DNA from: Tissierella sp.
GTDB lineage: Bacteria; Bacillota; Clostridia; Tissierellales; Tissierellaceae
Direction of reading: 5' to 3'
DNA length: 64,000 nucleotides
NCBI RefSeq assembly: GCF_031460495.1
Contig: NZ_JAVKTS010000001.1
Coordinates: forward strand, 1-64,000
The notes beneath the pieces are model-generated. The model ran no database searches. It was not told the DNA's origin and saw nothing but the letters and a program-made list of their open reading frames with translations. Made by a program: the position numbers and the translations under genes. How positions within the stretch are numbered: the stretch's first letter is position 1; every line of letters begins with the position of its first letter. Positions 1-9,328 of this stretch are shown piece after piece.

Positions 1-93
1 TGCTGACTTCATTCATGTGTTTCTTAATTTCTAATTCAAAGTTTCTCACACTGTTTAGTTATCTAGGTTCATCGTCGTCCCTCACGAGGCGAC
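1..93 (-). other. probable rRNA operon leader, running off the window
   Basis: Read on the minus strand, this stretch follows two strong tandem promoters. It contains a GAACCTAGATAACTAAACAGTG-like segment (about positions 48-70), which resembles the leader and spacer sequence found ahead of 16S rRNA genes in Firmicutes. No coding frame is apparent. The rRNA gene itself would lie beyond position 1 and is not visible, so the assignment rests on promoter architecture and leader resemblance only. Confidence 0.55.
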
Positions 94-99
94 TTACTT

Positions 100-128
100 A
101 GTATAGCAAATTTTTCATTTGCTGTCAA
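100..128 (-). promoter_or_regulatory. strong promoter, probable rrn P2
   Basis: On the minus strand a perfect -35 TTGACA (123-128) and a -10 TATACT (100-105) are separated by exactly 17 bp. It reads toward the left edge of the window. Together with a second promoter about 100 bp upstream it makes the tandem arrangement typical of rRNA operons. Confidence 0.75.
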
Positions 129-197
129 CTGTTTTTTTAAACTTTTTTTAAATCGTTTTTTGATTTGTTTTGTTTAATGTCTCAGCCGACTTTTACT

Positions 198-226
198 ATA
201 ATACTCTCTTTTGCTATTAAAGTCAA
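198..226 (-). promoter_or_regulatory. promoter, probable rrn P1
   Basis: On the minus strand a -35 TTGACT (221-226) and a -10 TATTAT (198-203) are 17 bp apart. It lies upstream of the 100-128 promoter in the same direction and just after the end of sigB. The 130 bp between it and sigB hold no gene; I see only a weak inverted repeat there. Confidence 0.65.
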
Positions 227-351
227 TACCTTTTTTAAATATTATAAAACTTACAACTTAAATATATTAATTAACTCTCCAAAGTTGTAATTAACATCAT
301 CTTAATATTTCTTAAAAACTAATATAATAGCTTTTAACTCTTCACTTTTCA

Positions 352-1143
352 CTATATCATATTTTTTTCTACTTCTTTTCTTAGTTTATCTAAAACTTTT
401 TTTTCTATTCTTGAAACTGTCATTTGAGATATATTTAGGGTTTTTGCTATTGATACCTGAGTCTTTTTGTTAAAGTATCTCTCAATCAATATCTTCTTTT
501 CTATATCATTTAACTTTTCCATAGTCTTTGTTAGAAAATCATTATTTTCGATTTTTATAAAGTATTTATCTTCCTCTCCAATTAAATCCGACAAATTTAC
601 ATCTTTATCTTCATTATTCGAATCATAGGTCACATCTAAGGATTGAGGGGTATATACTTTACTTGCTTCCATTGCTTCTAATATTTCTTCCTCTGAGCAA
701 TTTAGATAAGTTGCAATATCTTCAACTGTAGGAGATTTTTGTAATTGTTGAGCTAAATGTACTTTTGCATTGTTTATCTTCTTAGATAGTTCCTGAATTC
801 TTCTAGGTACTCTTATGGTCCAACCTTTATCCCTAAAATACTTTTTTATTTCTCCTATAATAGTAGGAGTAGCAAAACTAGAAAACTCATAGCCTTTATC
901 TATATCATATCTATCTATTGCATATATAAGCCCAATGCAGGCCACTTGGTATATATCATCATATTCTATACCCCTATTGGCATATTTCTTAGATAAAATT
1001 TCAGCTATATATATATGTTTTTCTATCAAAATATCTCGAGTTTTTTTATCCCTATTTTCTTTATAACTCCTAAAAAGTTCTTTAGTATCTATATTGTTTT
1101 GGGCCTTTTCTTTTTCACTTACGGCTAAACTTCTTGTAGTCAT
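352..1143 (-). CDS. sigB: RNA polymerase sigma factor, SigB/SigF family
   Basis: A 263-residue sigma-70 family factor of the SigB/SigF/SigG type. Region 2 is seen in the stretch containing AIDRYDIDKGYEFSSFA and IRVPRRIQEL (roughly residues 75-120), and a C-terminal helix-turn-helix in region 4 contains ISQMTVSRIEKKV. The length matches Bacillus SigB (about 262). It is the last gene of rsbV-rsbW-sigB; its ATG overlaps the rsbW stop by 4 bp, implying translational coupling with its anti-sigma factor. By family it directs general stress or sporulation-type transcription when released from RsbW. The upstream rsbV/rsbW pair favours SigB over SigF, but a SpoIIA-type identity cannot be excluded without phylogeny. 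Confidence 0.88.
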   Translation of the reverse strand: MTTRSLAVSEKEKAQNNIDTKELFRSYKENRDKKTRDILIEKHIYIAEILSKKYANRGIEYDDIYQVACIGLIYAIDRYDIDKGYEFSSFATPTIIGEIKKYFRDKGWTIRVPRRIQELSKKINNAKVHLAQQLQKSPTVEDIATYLNCSEEEILEAMEASKVYTPQSLDVTYDSNNEDKDVNLSDLIGEEDKYFIKIENNDFLTKTMEKLNDIEKKILIERYFNKKTQVSIAKTLNISQMTVSRIEKKVLDKLRKEVEKNMI

Positions 1144-1517
1144 TGACTATCATCCTCTATATATTTTATCATTTCTATTCCATTTTCATTAAATCTAACT
1201 TCATCCATCAATGACTTAATAATCAATAAACCTAATTCTCTTTCTTTTCCTTCAACTAATTCTTCATCTATTAATTCTGTTACATCTGTTACTTTTATAC
1301 ATAGCTTTTCTTTATCTACTTCAAACATTAATGATATTTCATCTTTATTATTTTTCATAAAGGAATTTACACAGGCTTCACCTATGGCCACCTTAATATC
1401 CTCTATGTCTTCCACATTTAAACCTATACTATATGCTATTCCAGATGTAGTGAGTCTAACTAAACTTATATAATCTGGCTTTTTTGGTATAGTAAGGTGT
1501 ATTATATCTTTATTCAT
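1140..1517 (-). CDS. rsbW: anti-sigma factor, serine protein kinase RsbW family
   Basis: A 125-residue GHKL-fold ATPase/kinase. The N box reads VAIGEACVNS (about residues 44-53), the Bergerat signature of RsbW and SpoIIAB. By family it binds and silences the adjacent sigma factor and phosphorylates the antagonist RsbV on serine. Its start overlaps the rsbV stop by 8 bp and its stop overlaps the sigB start, so the three genes form one translationally coupled unit. It is slightly shorter than Bacillus RsbW (about 160), closer to the HATPase_c_2 minimum. Confidence 0.85.
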   Translation of the reverse strand: MNKDIIHLTIPKKPDYISLVRLTTSGIAYSIGLNVEDIEDIKVAIGEACVNSFMKNNKDEISLMFEVDKEKLCIKVTDVTELIDEELVEGKERELGLLIIKSLMDEVRFNENGIEMIKYIEDDSQ

Positions 1518-1839
1518 TTAGTTCACCTCTAATAATGAATAGCTTGTCTAGTTCAGTTATACTAAATATTTTTCGAATATTTGGTTTAATATTTGATAAA
1601 TAAATTTTATAATCATTATCTTTAAGTTTTTTTAATATGGATATTAATGCTCCCAGTCCTGTACTATCTACATAAGTCAATTTCTCTCCATCTATTAAAA
1701 TATCAGTCTGTTTAATATCTAAACTCTTTAATACCTCTTCTTTAAACTTTGGAGAAGTATATATATCTAGTTCCCCTTCCGGTAAAAATATCCACCTGTT
1801 TTCATTTTCATCAAATCTCATTTCAATATTTAAAGACAT
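1510..1839 (-). CDS. rsbV: anti-anti-sigma factor RsbV (STAS domain)
   Basis: A 109-residue STAS-domain protein. The phosphorylatable serine lies in YVDSTGLGAL (about residues 56-65), the hallmark of RsbV and SpoIIAA. By family, the unphosphorylated form sequesters RsbW and frees the sigma factor. It is the first gene of the coupled rsbV-rsbW-sigB unit, with a clear AGGAGG-type ribosome site before the ATG at 1839. Upstream phosphatases (RsbU/RsbP) are not in this window, so the input signal is unknown. Confidence 0.87.
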   Translation of the reverse strand: MSLNIEMRFDENENRWIFLPEGELDIYTSPKFKEEVLKSLDIKQTDILIDGEKLTYVDSTGLGALISILKKLKDNDYKIYLSNIKPNIRKIFSITELDKLFIIRGELNE

Positions 1840-1955
1840 TAGAAAACCTCCTTTTCTAAATACAATATGTATTAATTTTATAATATAAAATGATTAATGT
1901 AAAGTAAAATACTAGGATTTATAATTTGCTAAAACAAAATTTTCCTTTTCCTTAC

Positions 1956-2022
1956 AAAAAAATAGATTCCTTATTTCATCTAGAATATCATTTTATCTAA
2001 ATGAACTACAAGAATCTATTTT
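1956..2022 (-). terminator. terminator of the dnaA-gyrA gene run
   Basis: Downstream of gyrA on the minus strand, the arms AATAGATTC/GAATCTATT (1961-1969 and 2012-2020) enclose a second inverted repeat and are followed by a T-run on that strand (1956-1960). It separates gyrA from rsbV. Confidence 0.75.
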
Positions 2023-2032
2023 ATACTTATAT

Positions 2033-4453
2033 TTATTCCTCTACATATTTTGCTACAGCTACTACCCTATCATCTTTCATCTTCATCAAGGTAACTCCCT
2101 GAGTACTTCTTCCCATTATTGATATATCCTTAGCTATAAGTCTAATAATTGTTCCACTTAAAGTTATCATCATAATTTCATCATTTTCACCAACTACTTT
2201 AGCTGAAACAATATTTCCTGTCTTTTCTTTTATATTATAAGTTATTAAACCCTTTCCACCTCTATTTTGGACTTTATATTCTTCTAAAGGTGTTCTCTTA
2301 CCAAAACCATATTCTGACATAACTAATAATTTTTTACCCTCTTCCACTAGTTCCATGGCAACTACTTCGTCATCTTTTTTAAGAGTTATAGCCTTTACAC
2401 CCATGGCTGTTCTGCCCATCTCCCTAACATCATTCTCGTCAAATCTAATAGACATACCTTTTCTTGTTACTACTATTATATCTCTTTTGCTATCTGTTTT
2501 TCTAACTCCTATTAATTCATCTTCTTCTTTTAAACTAATGGCTATGATACCACTCTTTCTAATATTATCGAAGCTGTCTAAACTTGTTCTCTTAATAATA
2601 CCTTTTTTTGTTATCAGCACTAAACTAACTTCTGGTGCATCTTTTTCTATAGGTATTATTGCATTAACCTTTTCATCTCCTGTAAGATTTAACAGATTTA
2701 TTATAGCCGTTCCCTTGGCCTGTCTTCCAGCTTCTGGTATCTCATATGCTTTTAATGAGAACACCTTTCCTTTATTTGTAAAGAATAAAATAGTATCATG
2801 GGTTGAAGTAATATATAGATCCTCTACAAAATCTTCCTCTCTGGTAGTTAAAGCTATAATACCTTTTCCACCTCTTTTTTGAGTCTTATAGGTGTATTCT
2901 GGCATTCTCTTTATATATCCAAAGTGTGTTAAGGTAATTACAATATCCTCTTCTTCAATCATATCCTCTACATCTATTTCATCAGCTGAAGGCATTATCC
3001 TAGTCCTTCTCGGATCGCCATACTTTTCTTTTATTTCTAACATTTCTTCTTTAATTATTTGATAGATTAATCTTTCATTAGCTAATATTTCCCTAAATTT
3101 ATTAATCTCCTTTATTAATTCTTCATATTCAGCTTCTAATTTATCTCTTTCAAGACCTGTAATACGTCTAAGTCTCATATCTAATATAGCTTGTGATTGT
3201 TTATCAGATAAACCAAAACTACTCATTAAAGCTTCTTTAGCTATTGCTTCAGTCTTAGAACCTCTTATTATTCTTATAACTTCATCAATATTATCTAAAG
3301 CTATTTTTAATCCCTCTACTATATGAGCTCTTTCTTCAGCCTTAATTAAATCAAATTGAGTTCTTCTAGTTATAATAACTTTTTGATGTGCTATATAATG
3401 AGTTAACATTTCCTTTAAATCTAGAACTTTAGGTTCACCATTTACTACAGCTATCATTATTACTCCAAAAGTAGTTTGAAATTGAGTTTGCTTATATAAA
3501 TTATTTAAAACAACATTTGGATTTGCATCTCTTTTTATCTCTACAACTATTCTCATACCTTCTCTATCAGATTCATCTCTTAGATCAGATATTCCTTCTA
3601 ATTTTTTGTCTCTAACATATTCAGCTATTTTTTCAATTAAGTTAGCTTTATTAACTTGATAAGGTAGTTCCGTAACTATAATTCTATGTCTTCCTTTGTT
3701 TGTTTCTTCTATTTCAGTAACTGCTCTTACTGTTATTTTACCTCTGCCTGTTCTATATGCAGATTTTATACCTTCTTTACCCATTATATGTCCAGCTGTT
3801 GGAAAATCGGGTCCTTTTATTACTGTCATTAATTCTTCAACATCAGCATCAGGATTATCTATAAGCATTATAGTTCCATCAATTGCTTCTTTTAAATTAT
3901 GAGGTGGAATATTAGTTGCCATTCCTACTGCTATACCTGATGAACCGTTAACTAATAAATTTGGAAACCTACTAGGCAAAACAATAGGTTCTTTTAATGT
4001 TTCATCAAAGTTTGGCCTATAATCTATAGTATCTTTTCCTATATCTCTTAGCATCTCCATAGTAAGTTTGGTCATTCTTGCTTCTGTATAACGCATTGCT
4101 GCTGCACTGTCCCCATCTATGGATCCAAAGTTTCCATGGCCATCTACTAAAGGATATCTAATATTAAAATCCTGTGCCAATCTTACCATTGCATCATAAA
4201 CAGAACTATCTCCATGAGGGTGGTACTTACCTAGTACATCCCCAACAACCCTAGCTGATTTTCTATATTGTTTGTCTGGACCCATACCAAGCTCATCCAT
4301 GGCATAGATTATTCTTCTATGAACAGGTTTTAATCCATCACGTACATCTGGTAGTGCACGGCTCATAATTACACTGATAGAATAGTCTAAGTAGGATTGT
4401 CTCATTTCCTTCTCAATATTTATATCAATTACATTATCAAATTCTTTATCCAT
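2033..4453 (-). CDS. gyrA: DNA gyrase subunit A
   Basis: An 806-residue type IIA topoisomerase breakage-reunion subunit. With GyrB it introduces negative supercoils using ATP. The catalytic tyrosine is Tyr122 in AMRYTEARM. The quinolone-resistance region reads [10 protein letters not shown], with Ser83 and Asp87 (E. coli numbering) intact, so no target resistance is seen. The C-terminal beta-propeller has repeated GRxxxG-type motifs, including QKRGGKGI (GyrA box) near residue 525. It starts 11 bp after gyrB and probably shares its transcript; a terminator follows. Confidence 0.98.
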   Translation of the reverse strand: MDKEFDNVIDINIEKEMRQSYLDYSISVIMSRALPDVRDGLKPVHRRIIYAMDELGMGPDKQYRKSARVVGDVLGKYHPHGDSSVYDAMVRLAQDFNIRYPLVDGHGNFGSIDGDSAAAMRYTEARMTKLTMEMLRDIGKDTIDYRPNFDETLKEPIVLPSRFPNLLVNGSSGIAVGMATNIPPHNLKEAIDGTIMLIDNPDADVEELMTVIKGPDFPTAGHIMGKEGIKSAYRTGRGKITVRAVTEIEETNKGRHRIIVTELPYQVNKANLIEKIAEYVRDKKLEGISDLRDESDREGMRIVVEIKRDANPNVVLNNLYKQTQFQTTFGVIMIAVVNGEPKVLDLKEMLTHYIAHQKVIITRRTQFDLIKAEERAHIVEGLKIALDNIDEVIRIIRGSKTEAIAKEALMSSFGLSDKQSQAILDMRLRRITGLERDKLEAEYEELIKEINKFREILANERLIYQIIKEEMLEIKEKYGDPRRTRIMPSADEIDVEDMIEEEDIVITLTHFGYIKRMPEYTYKTQKRGGKGIIALTTREEDFVEDLYITSTHDTILFFTNKGKVFSLKAYEIPEAGRQAKGTAIINLLNLTGDEKVNAIIPIEKDAPEVSLVLITKKGIIKRTSLDSFDNIRKSGIIAISLKEEDELIGVRKTDSKRDIIVVTRKGMSIRFDENDVREMGRTAMGVKAITLKKDDEVVAMELVEEGKKLLVMSEYGFGKRTPLEEYKVQNRGGKGLITYNIKEKTGNIVSAKVVGENDEIMMITLSGTIIRLIAKDISIMGRSTQGVTLMKMKDDRVVAVAKYVEE

Positions 4454-4463
4454 ACTCGACCTC

Positions 4464-6392
4464 CTATATATCTAAATTTTTTACATACTTAGCATTTTTT
4501 TCAATAAACTCTCGTCTTGGTTCTACTTTATCTCCCATTAAAGTTGTAAATATTTCATCAGCTGCTACTGCATCTTCTAATGTTACTTTTAGAAATGTTC
4601 TTGTTTCTGGGTTCATAGTTGTATCCCATAACTGTTCTGGATTCATTTCTCCAAGACCTTTATATCTTTGGATAGTATAGTTAGTTCTACCTAATTCATC
4701 CAAAAGCTTTTCTAATTCATTGTCACTATATACATAATGCTCTTGTTTACCCTTACTAACTTTATAAAGTGGGGGTTGAGCTATATATATATGTCCATTA
4801 ACTATTAATTCTTTCATATACCTATAAAGGAATGTTAGTAATAAAGTTCTTATATGAGCACCATCTACATCGGCATCCGTCATTAATACTATTTTGCCAT
4901 ATCTTAGTTTTTCAATATCAAACTCTTCACCTATACCTGTACCAAAGGCTGTAATCATTATTTTTATTTCTTCTGAACTCAAGATCCTATCTAATCTTGC
5001 TTTTTCTACATTAAGTATTTTTCCTCTTAGTGGTAAGATAGCTTGAAATTTTTTATCTCTACCCTGCTTTGCACTACCACCAGCTGACTTCCCTTCTACT
5101 ATATATATCTCTGTAGTTTCTATACCAGAATCTTGACAGTCTGCTAATTTACCAGGTAATGTAGTATTTTCTAGTACAGATTTTCTTCTAGTTAAATCCC
5201 TAGCCTTTCTAGCAGCTTCCCTTGCTCTTTGGGAGCTTACAGCTTTTTCTAGTATTATTTTTCCATCTTTAGGATTTTCTTCTAAATAAATACTAATTTG
5301 ATTATATGTTAATGACTCAACTATACTTCTTGTCTCACTATTTCCCAGTTTGGATTTAGTTTGTCCTTCAAATTGAGGATCCATCAACTTTACAGATAAA
5401 ATTCCGGTTAAACCTTCTCTTACATCATCACCACTAAGATTTTCTTCTTTTTCTTTTATATGTCCATATTTTCTACCATAATCATTAATTACCCTAGTCA
5501 AAGCTGTCCTAAGTCCTGATAAATGTGTTCCGCCTTCTCCAGTATTTATATTATTTGCAAAGGTTAATATATTTTCTGAATATCCATCTGTATATTGTAG
5601 AGCTAATTCTACAGTAGTTCCATCCTTTTCTGCTTCAAAATACATAACTTCTTTTTGTATAGGAGTTTTGTTTTTATTTATATATTCAACAAAAGACTGT
5701 ATTCCACCCTCATAATAAAATTCTTTAACAGCTCCATCTCTTTTATCTTCTAATAAAATTTTTATTCCTTTATTTAAAAATGCCATTTCTCTAAATCTAT
5801 ACTCTAAAGTATCAAAACTATATACTACCTCTTCAAATATTTCTGCATCAGGTTTAAAAGAAATAGTAGTACCTCTAGTGGAAGATTCACCTATTATTTC
5901 AAGCTCAGTTTTAGGCTCTCCTCTTTCAAAACGCTGCATATACTCCTTACCATCTCTTCTTACCTTAACTATTAGCCATTCAGATAGCGCATTAACTACA
6001 GATACACCAACACCATGTAATCCACCGGATACTTTATAGGCTCCATTATTAAACTTACCACCAGCATGTAATATAGTTAATACTGTCTCTACTGTAGATT
6101 TTCCTGTTTGTGGATGCAACTCAACTGGAATACCACTACCATTATCTACTACCTCAATAGAATTATCCTCAAAAATAGTAACATTTATAGTATCACAAAT
6201 ACCTGCTAAAGCTTCATCTATACTATTGTCAACTACTTCATACACTAAATGATGTAGACCCTTTGGTCCTGTACTACCTATATACATACCTGGCCTTTTT
6301 CTTACTGGTTCTAATCCTGTAAGGACTTGAATATCTTCAGCCGTATAATGTCTATCATCATTACCATTTACTCCATTTTTTTCATTGGCCAT
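4464..6392 (-). CDS. gyrB: DNA gyrase subunit B
   Basis: A 642-residue ATPase subunit of gyrase. The GHKL ATP-binding region is near the N terminus ([35 protein letters not shown]). The TOPRIM domain follows, with [14 protein letters not shown] and the metal-binding DADVDGAH. The C terminus has the [11 protein letters not shown] motif. The start ATG at 6392 is preceded by GGAGGT. It is followed closely by gyrA and preceded by remB, the same order as in Bacillus subtilis (recF-yaaB-gyrB-gyrA). Confidence 0.98.
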   Translation of the reverse strand: MANEKNGVNGNDDRHYTAEDIQVLTGLEPVRKRPGMYIGSTGPKGLHHLVYEVVDNSIDEALAGICDTINVTIFEDNSIEVVDNGSGIPVELHPQTGKSTVETVLTILHAGGKFNNGAYKVSGGLHGVGVSVVNALSEWLIVKVRRDGKEYMQRFERGEPKTELEIIGESSTRGTTISFKPDAEIFEEVVYSFDTLEYRFREMAFLNKGIKILLEDKRDGAVKEFYYEGGIQSFVEYINKNKTPIQKEVMYFEAEKDGTTVELALQYTDGYSENILTFANNINTGEGGTHLSGLRTALTRVINDYGRKYGHIKEKEENLSGDDVREGLTGILSVKLMDPQFEGQTKSKLGNSETRSIVESLTYNQISIYLEENPKDGKIILEKAVSSQRAREAARKARDLTRRKSVLENTTLPGKLADCQDSGIETTEIYIVEGKSAGGSAKQGRDKKFQAILPLRGKILNVEKARLDRILSSEEIKIMITAFGTGIGEEFDIEKLRYGKIVLMTDADVDGAHIRTLLLTFLYRYMKELIVNGHIYIAQPPLYKVSKGKQEHYVYSDNELEKLLDELGRTNYTIQRYKGLGEMNPEQLWDTTMNPETRTFLKVTLEDAVAADEIFTTLMGDKVEPRREFIEKNAKYVKNLDI

Positions 6393-6420
6393 TAAATTAC
6401 CTCCAATCTAATATTTCCAA

Positions 6421-6672
6421 TCAATATATTTTTCTATTTAACAATGTTTTAGAAGATATATCTGATGTATAAATTATTGTATTTCGCTTATTTCCTGCTG
6501 TAATTATATAAGACTTCGTTTTTCCATCAAGATTGCCCACTAAACAATTATCATCTATTAATTTTTTAATAAAGTCTCTTGTTTTTTTTGTACTATCTGC
6601 AGCCTTTTTATCTAATATAGCGATTATATCCTTTTCATAAATATAATTATTATTACCTATATGAATAATCAC
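6421..6672 (-). CDS. remB: extracellular matrix regulator RemB (YaaB, DUF370 family)
   Basis: An 83-residue protein beginning MIIHIGNNNYIYEKDIIAI, matching the start of Bacillus YaaB/RemB. It sits exactly where yaaB sits, between recF and gyrB. In Bacillus, RemB and its paralogue RemA act as DNA-binding regulators of matrix genes; whether that role holds here is unknown. The C-terminal SKTLLNRK fits the SSSTLKKR end of the family. The identification leans heavily on gene order. Confidence 0.75.
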   Translation of the reverse strand: MIIHIGNNNYIYEKDIIAILDKKAADSTKKTRDFIKKLIDDNCLVGNLDGKTKSYIITAGNKRNTIIYTSDISSKTLLNRKIY

Positions 6673-6687
6673 AAATCTTACTCCTAT

Positions 6688-7788
6688 CTATTTTAATCTT
6701 CCATTTTCTACATAAAAAACAGATTTTTCTATATTATTCATTTCTTTTAAGTCTATAGCATCTGTTACTGTAATTATAGTCTGCATCTCTCGAAAGGATT
6801 TTATCAAATATTTTCTTCTTTCCTCATCTAATTCAGAAAAAACATCATCTAAAAGTAATACTGGATACATACCCCTATGCCTCTTTATTAGTTCTACTTC
6901 TGACAATTTAATTGATAGTACTACTGTCCTTTGTTGACCTTGAGATCCAAATGTCTTTACATCTTTATTATTTATTGTCATTAATATATCATCTCTATGT
7001 GGTCCAAACTGTGTAGAATTTGATTCCATATCATTATAAACATTTTTAGTAAGTTTTTCAAAATACTTTTTTTCCATTTCTTGTTTATTATCTAATATCT
7101 CAATATTAGATATATATTTTAACTCTAAATCTTCATTTGATAAAGTTATTTTATTGTGAACATTGTTAGCTATTTTAGAAAGTTCATCAATATAATATTT
7201 TCTTTCAAGAATAATATCTGTCCCAATCTTTGAAAGCTGAATATCAAATATTTCTAGTAGGCTGTTTATATTTTTTTGAAATTTTTTAGTTCTCAACAAA
7301 TTATTTCTTTGAAATAAAACCTTATTATATCTGCTAATATTATAATTGTAGACAGGCTTTATTTGAGAAATTTCCATATCTAAAAAGTTTCTCCTCTCTC
7401 CTGGACCATCTTTTACTAATTTCAAATTATCAGGGGAAAAAATTACTACATTTAGTCCACTAGAAAGTTCTTTGTAATTTTTTAATTCATTTTTATTAAT
7501 TCTAATTCTTTTTGTTTTTTCTCTTTCCATTTTTATTTCTACAAATCTTTCAAATCTGTCTATATTCATCTGAGCTCCAATATAGGCTTCATTTTTGTTG
7601 AAATTTATTATTTCTCTATCTTTATTAGTTCTAAAAGATCTTCCTGTGGCACAAATATATATAGCTTCTAATAAATTTGTTTTTCCTTGAGCATTTTTCC
7701 CTATAAAAATATTTGTTTTATTATTTAAGTCTACAAATAGATTATAATAATTTCTAAAGTTTATAAGCCTAATACTTTCAACATGCAA
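6688..7788 (-). CDS. recF: DNA replication and repair protein RecF
   Basis: A RecF-type SMC-like ATPase of about 366 residues. Walker A is seen in FIGKNAQGKTNLLEAIY, the signature in FGSQGQQRTVVLSIK, and Walker B in VLLLDDVFSELDEERR. It acts in RecFOR loading of RecA at gaps and at stalled forks. A GTG at 7797 is possible, but the TTG at 7788, about 7 nt after AAGGGGTG, gives the usual MHVESIRLINFRNY start, so I chose it. It lies in the dnaA-dnaN-yaaA-recF-remB-gyrBA run. Confidence 0.95.
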   Translation of the reverse strand: MHVESIRLINFRNYYNLFVDLNNKTNIFIGKNAQGKTNLLEAIYICATGRSFRTNKDREIINFNKNEAYIGAQMNIDRFERFVEIKMEREKTKRIRINKNELKNYKELSSGLNVVIFSPDNLKLVKDGPGERRNFLDMEISQIKPVYNYNISRYNKVLFQRNNLLRTKKFQKNINSLLEIFDIQLSKIGTDIILERKYYIDELSKIANNVHNKITLSNEDLELKYISNIEILDNKQEMEKKYFEKLTKNVYNDMESNSTQFGPHRDDILMTINNKDVKTFGSQGQQRTVVLSIKLSEVELIKRHRGMYPVLLLDDVFSELDEERRKYLIKSFREMQTIITVTDAIDLKEMNNIEKSVFYVENGRLK

Positions 7789-7815
7789 AAAAAACACCCC
7801 TTAAGGTAAATAACA

Positions 7816-8025
7816 TTATATCACAATAAAAGAATCATAATCTTTTATTTCAACAATATCATTTTTCCTTATTTTTTTACCTCTTTGTGTTACCACTTCT
7901 TTGTTTACTATTATATTACCTTCACTAATCAACATCTTTGCTTGACCACCTGTTTGCACAATGCCAGCATGTTTCAAAAATTGATCTAATTTTATATATT
8001 CTGTTTCAATTAATACTTCTTTCAT
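7816..8025 (-). CDS. yaaA: S4-domain RNA-binding protein YaaA
   Basis: A 69-residue S4-domain protein: the run from LDQFLKHAGIVQTGGQAKMLI to GNIIVNKEVVTQRGKKI is the S4 RNA-binding fold. It sits between dnaN and recF as yaaA does in Bacillus, where it is linked to ribosome assembly. An in-frame upstream start exists at 8058, but that would overlap the dnaN end. The ATG at 8025 follows AGAGGAG and begins MKEVLIETEYIKLDQFLK, as in the family, so it is preferred. Confidence 0.88.
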   Translation of the reverse strand: MKEVLIETEYIKLDQFLKHAGIVQTGGQAKMLISEGNIIVNKEVVTQRGKKIRKNDIVEIKDYDSFIVI

Positions 8026-8038
8026 CTTTACATCTCCT

Positions 8039-9145
8039 CTAAAAATCATCTTGGGCAAGACGTACTGGTAATACTAAATAAGTATAATTTTCATCTTCTA
8101 AAGGTTTAATAATACATGGATTTAAACTTCCCATAAAATTTAATTGTATCTCTTCTGAATCAATTATTTTAATACCTTCTAATATATATTTTGAGTTAAA
8201 AGCAATATTTATATTTTCTCCATTAATATCTGAAATTATCTTTTCATTTACATTTCCTATCTCAGAGTTAGATTTAATTAATATTTGTCCATTCATAATA
8301 CTAAGTTTTACTAAATTAGCCTTTTCTTCTTTAGCTAATAAAGATGCTCTTTCTAGACTATCTTGAAACATCCTCTTATTTACAATTGCAGATGTTTTAT
8401 GATCTTTTCTAATTATTTCTCTATAATTAAAAAATTGTCCCTCTAATAATCTTGAATAAACTATTGTAGTACCCAAATTAAATATAACATGGCCAGGTGC
8501 TGCTACAATTTTTATATCATCTTCATTTTCTTCTAATACCTTATTAAGTTCATTCAATGCTCTACCTGGTATTATAATCTTTAATTCCATATCTGAATTA
8601 ATAGGTAGTTTTCTAAGAGCTAGTCTATATCCATCTAAGGCCACGAAAGAAATATTATTATCATCTATCTCTAATAGTACTCCCGTTAAAGATGGTCTAG
8701 TTTCATCTTGAGTAGTAGCAAATACAGTTTGCCTTATTGCATTTTTAAATAAATCTTTAGGTAAATTAAATGAACTATGTTCTAGTACTATTGGTAAATC
8801 TGGATACTCATTAGCTGAATTTCCTAAAATATTGAATTCCGAGTTTTCACATTTTATATTGACATTATTATTATCAATATCTATGTCTATAGTTTCATCA
8901 GGAAGTTTTTTAATTATATCGCCAAATAATTTAGAATTAACTACAATAGACCCTTCTCTTTCAATTTCACAATCTACATATGTTTCTATACTTATTTCTA
9001 AATCTGTTCCTATAAGTTTTAGTTTATTATTTTTAGCTTCCAACAATATGCCATCTAGTATTTGTAATGTTGTTCTAGAGGATATTCCTTTTTGTGCAAT
9101 ACCTATATGTTTTGTTAGATCTTTTTGATTTATTTTTAATTTCAT
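8039..9145 (-). CDS. dnaN: DNA polymerase III beta subunit (sliding clamp)
   Basis: A 368-residue beta clamp. It shows the three-domain pattern, with TRPSLTGVLLEI and ALDGYRLALRK in the middle and the C-terminal YLVLPVR motif that forms part of the clamp-binding pocket. The homodimeric ring tethers polymerase III to DNA. The start ATG at 9145 follows AGGAGG. It lies directly after dnaA, separated by a DnaA-box-containing spacer that is part of the origin. Confidence 0.97.
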   Translation of the reverse strand: MKLKINQKDLTKHIGIAQKGISSRTTLQILDGILLEAKNNKLKLIGTDLEISIETYVDCEIEREGSIVVNSKLFGDIIKKLPDETIDIDIDNNNVNIKCENSEFNILGNSANEYPDLPIVLEHSSFNLPKDLFKNAIRQTVFATTQDETRPSLTGVLLEIDDNNISFVALDGYRLALRKLPINSDMELKIIIPGRALNELNKVLEENEDDIKIVAAPGHVIFNLGTTIVYSRLLEGQFFNYREIIRKDHKTSAIVNKRMFQDSLERASLLAKEEKANLVKLSIMNGQILIKSNSEIGNVNEKIISDINGENINIAFNSKYILEGIKIIDSEEIQLNFMGSLNPCIIKPLEDENYTYLVLPVRLAQDDF

Positions 9146-9193
9146 TTTTGACCTCCTTTTTTTCGTCTAGATATAGAAAGAATATAATATATA

Positions 9194-9314
9194 TAGTAGT
9201 AATAGTAGTAGGGGCTGTGATTATGTGGATAAGTGTATTTTGTAAGAAATAACGAATACTATCTGAATTTAATAACATGTGGATAATAAATTTAAATACA
9301 TAAAATTATCCACA
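9194..9314 (-). other. oriC: oriC unwinding element with DnaA-trios and DnaA boxes (dnaA-dnaN spacer)
   Basis: Six consecutive trinucleotides TAG-TAG-TAA-TAG-TAG-TAG lie at 9194-9211. They are followed by a G/C cluster (GGGGC, 9211-9215) and then a perfect DnaA box TGTGGATAA at 9224-9232. Two more perfect boxes are at 9278-9286 and 9306-9314. This box/GC-cluster/trio order is that described for the Bacillus subtilis unwinding region, where DnaA filaments load on single-stranded trios. An AT-only stretch (9181-9193) adjoins. It is the downstream half of a bipartite origin. Confidence 0.88.
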
Positions 9315-9328
9315 TGTAGCTAAAAGTT

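Noticed and set aside
2355-2882. Long plus-strand open frame opposite gyrA, and similar frames opposite gyrB, mnmE, copA and the cation ATPase
   Set aside because: They are antisense shadows caused by codon bias in real genes; no ribosome sites or family motifs.
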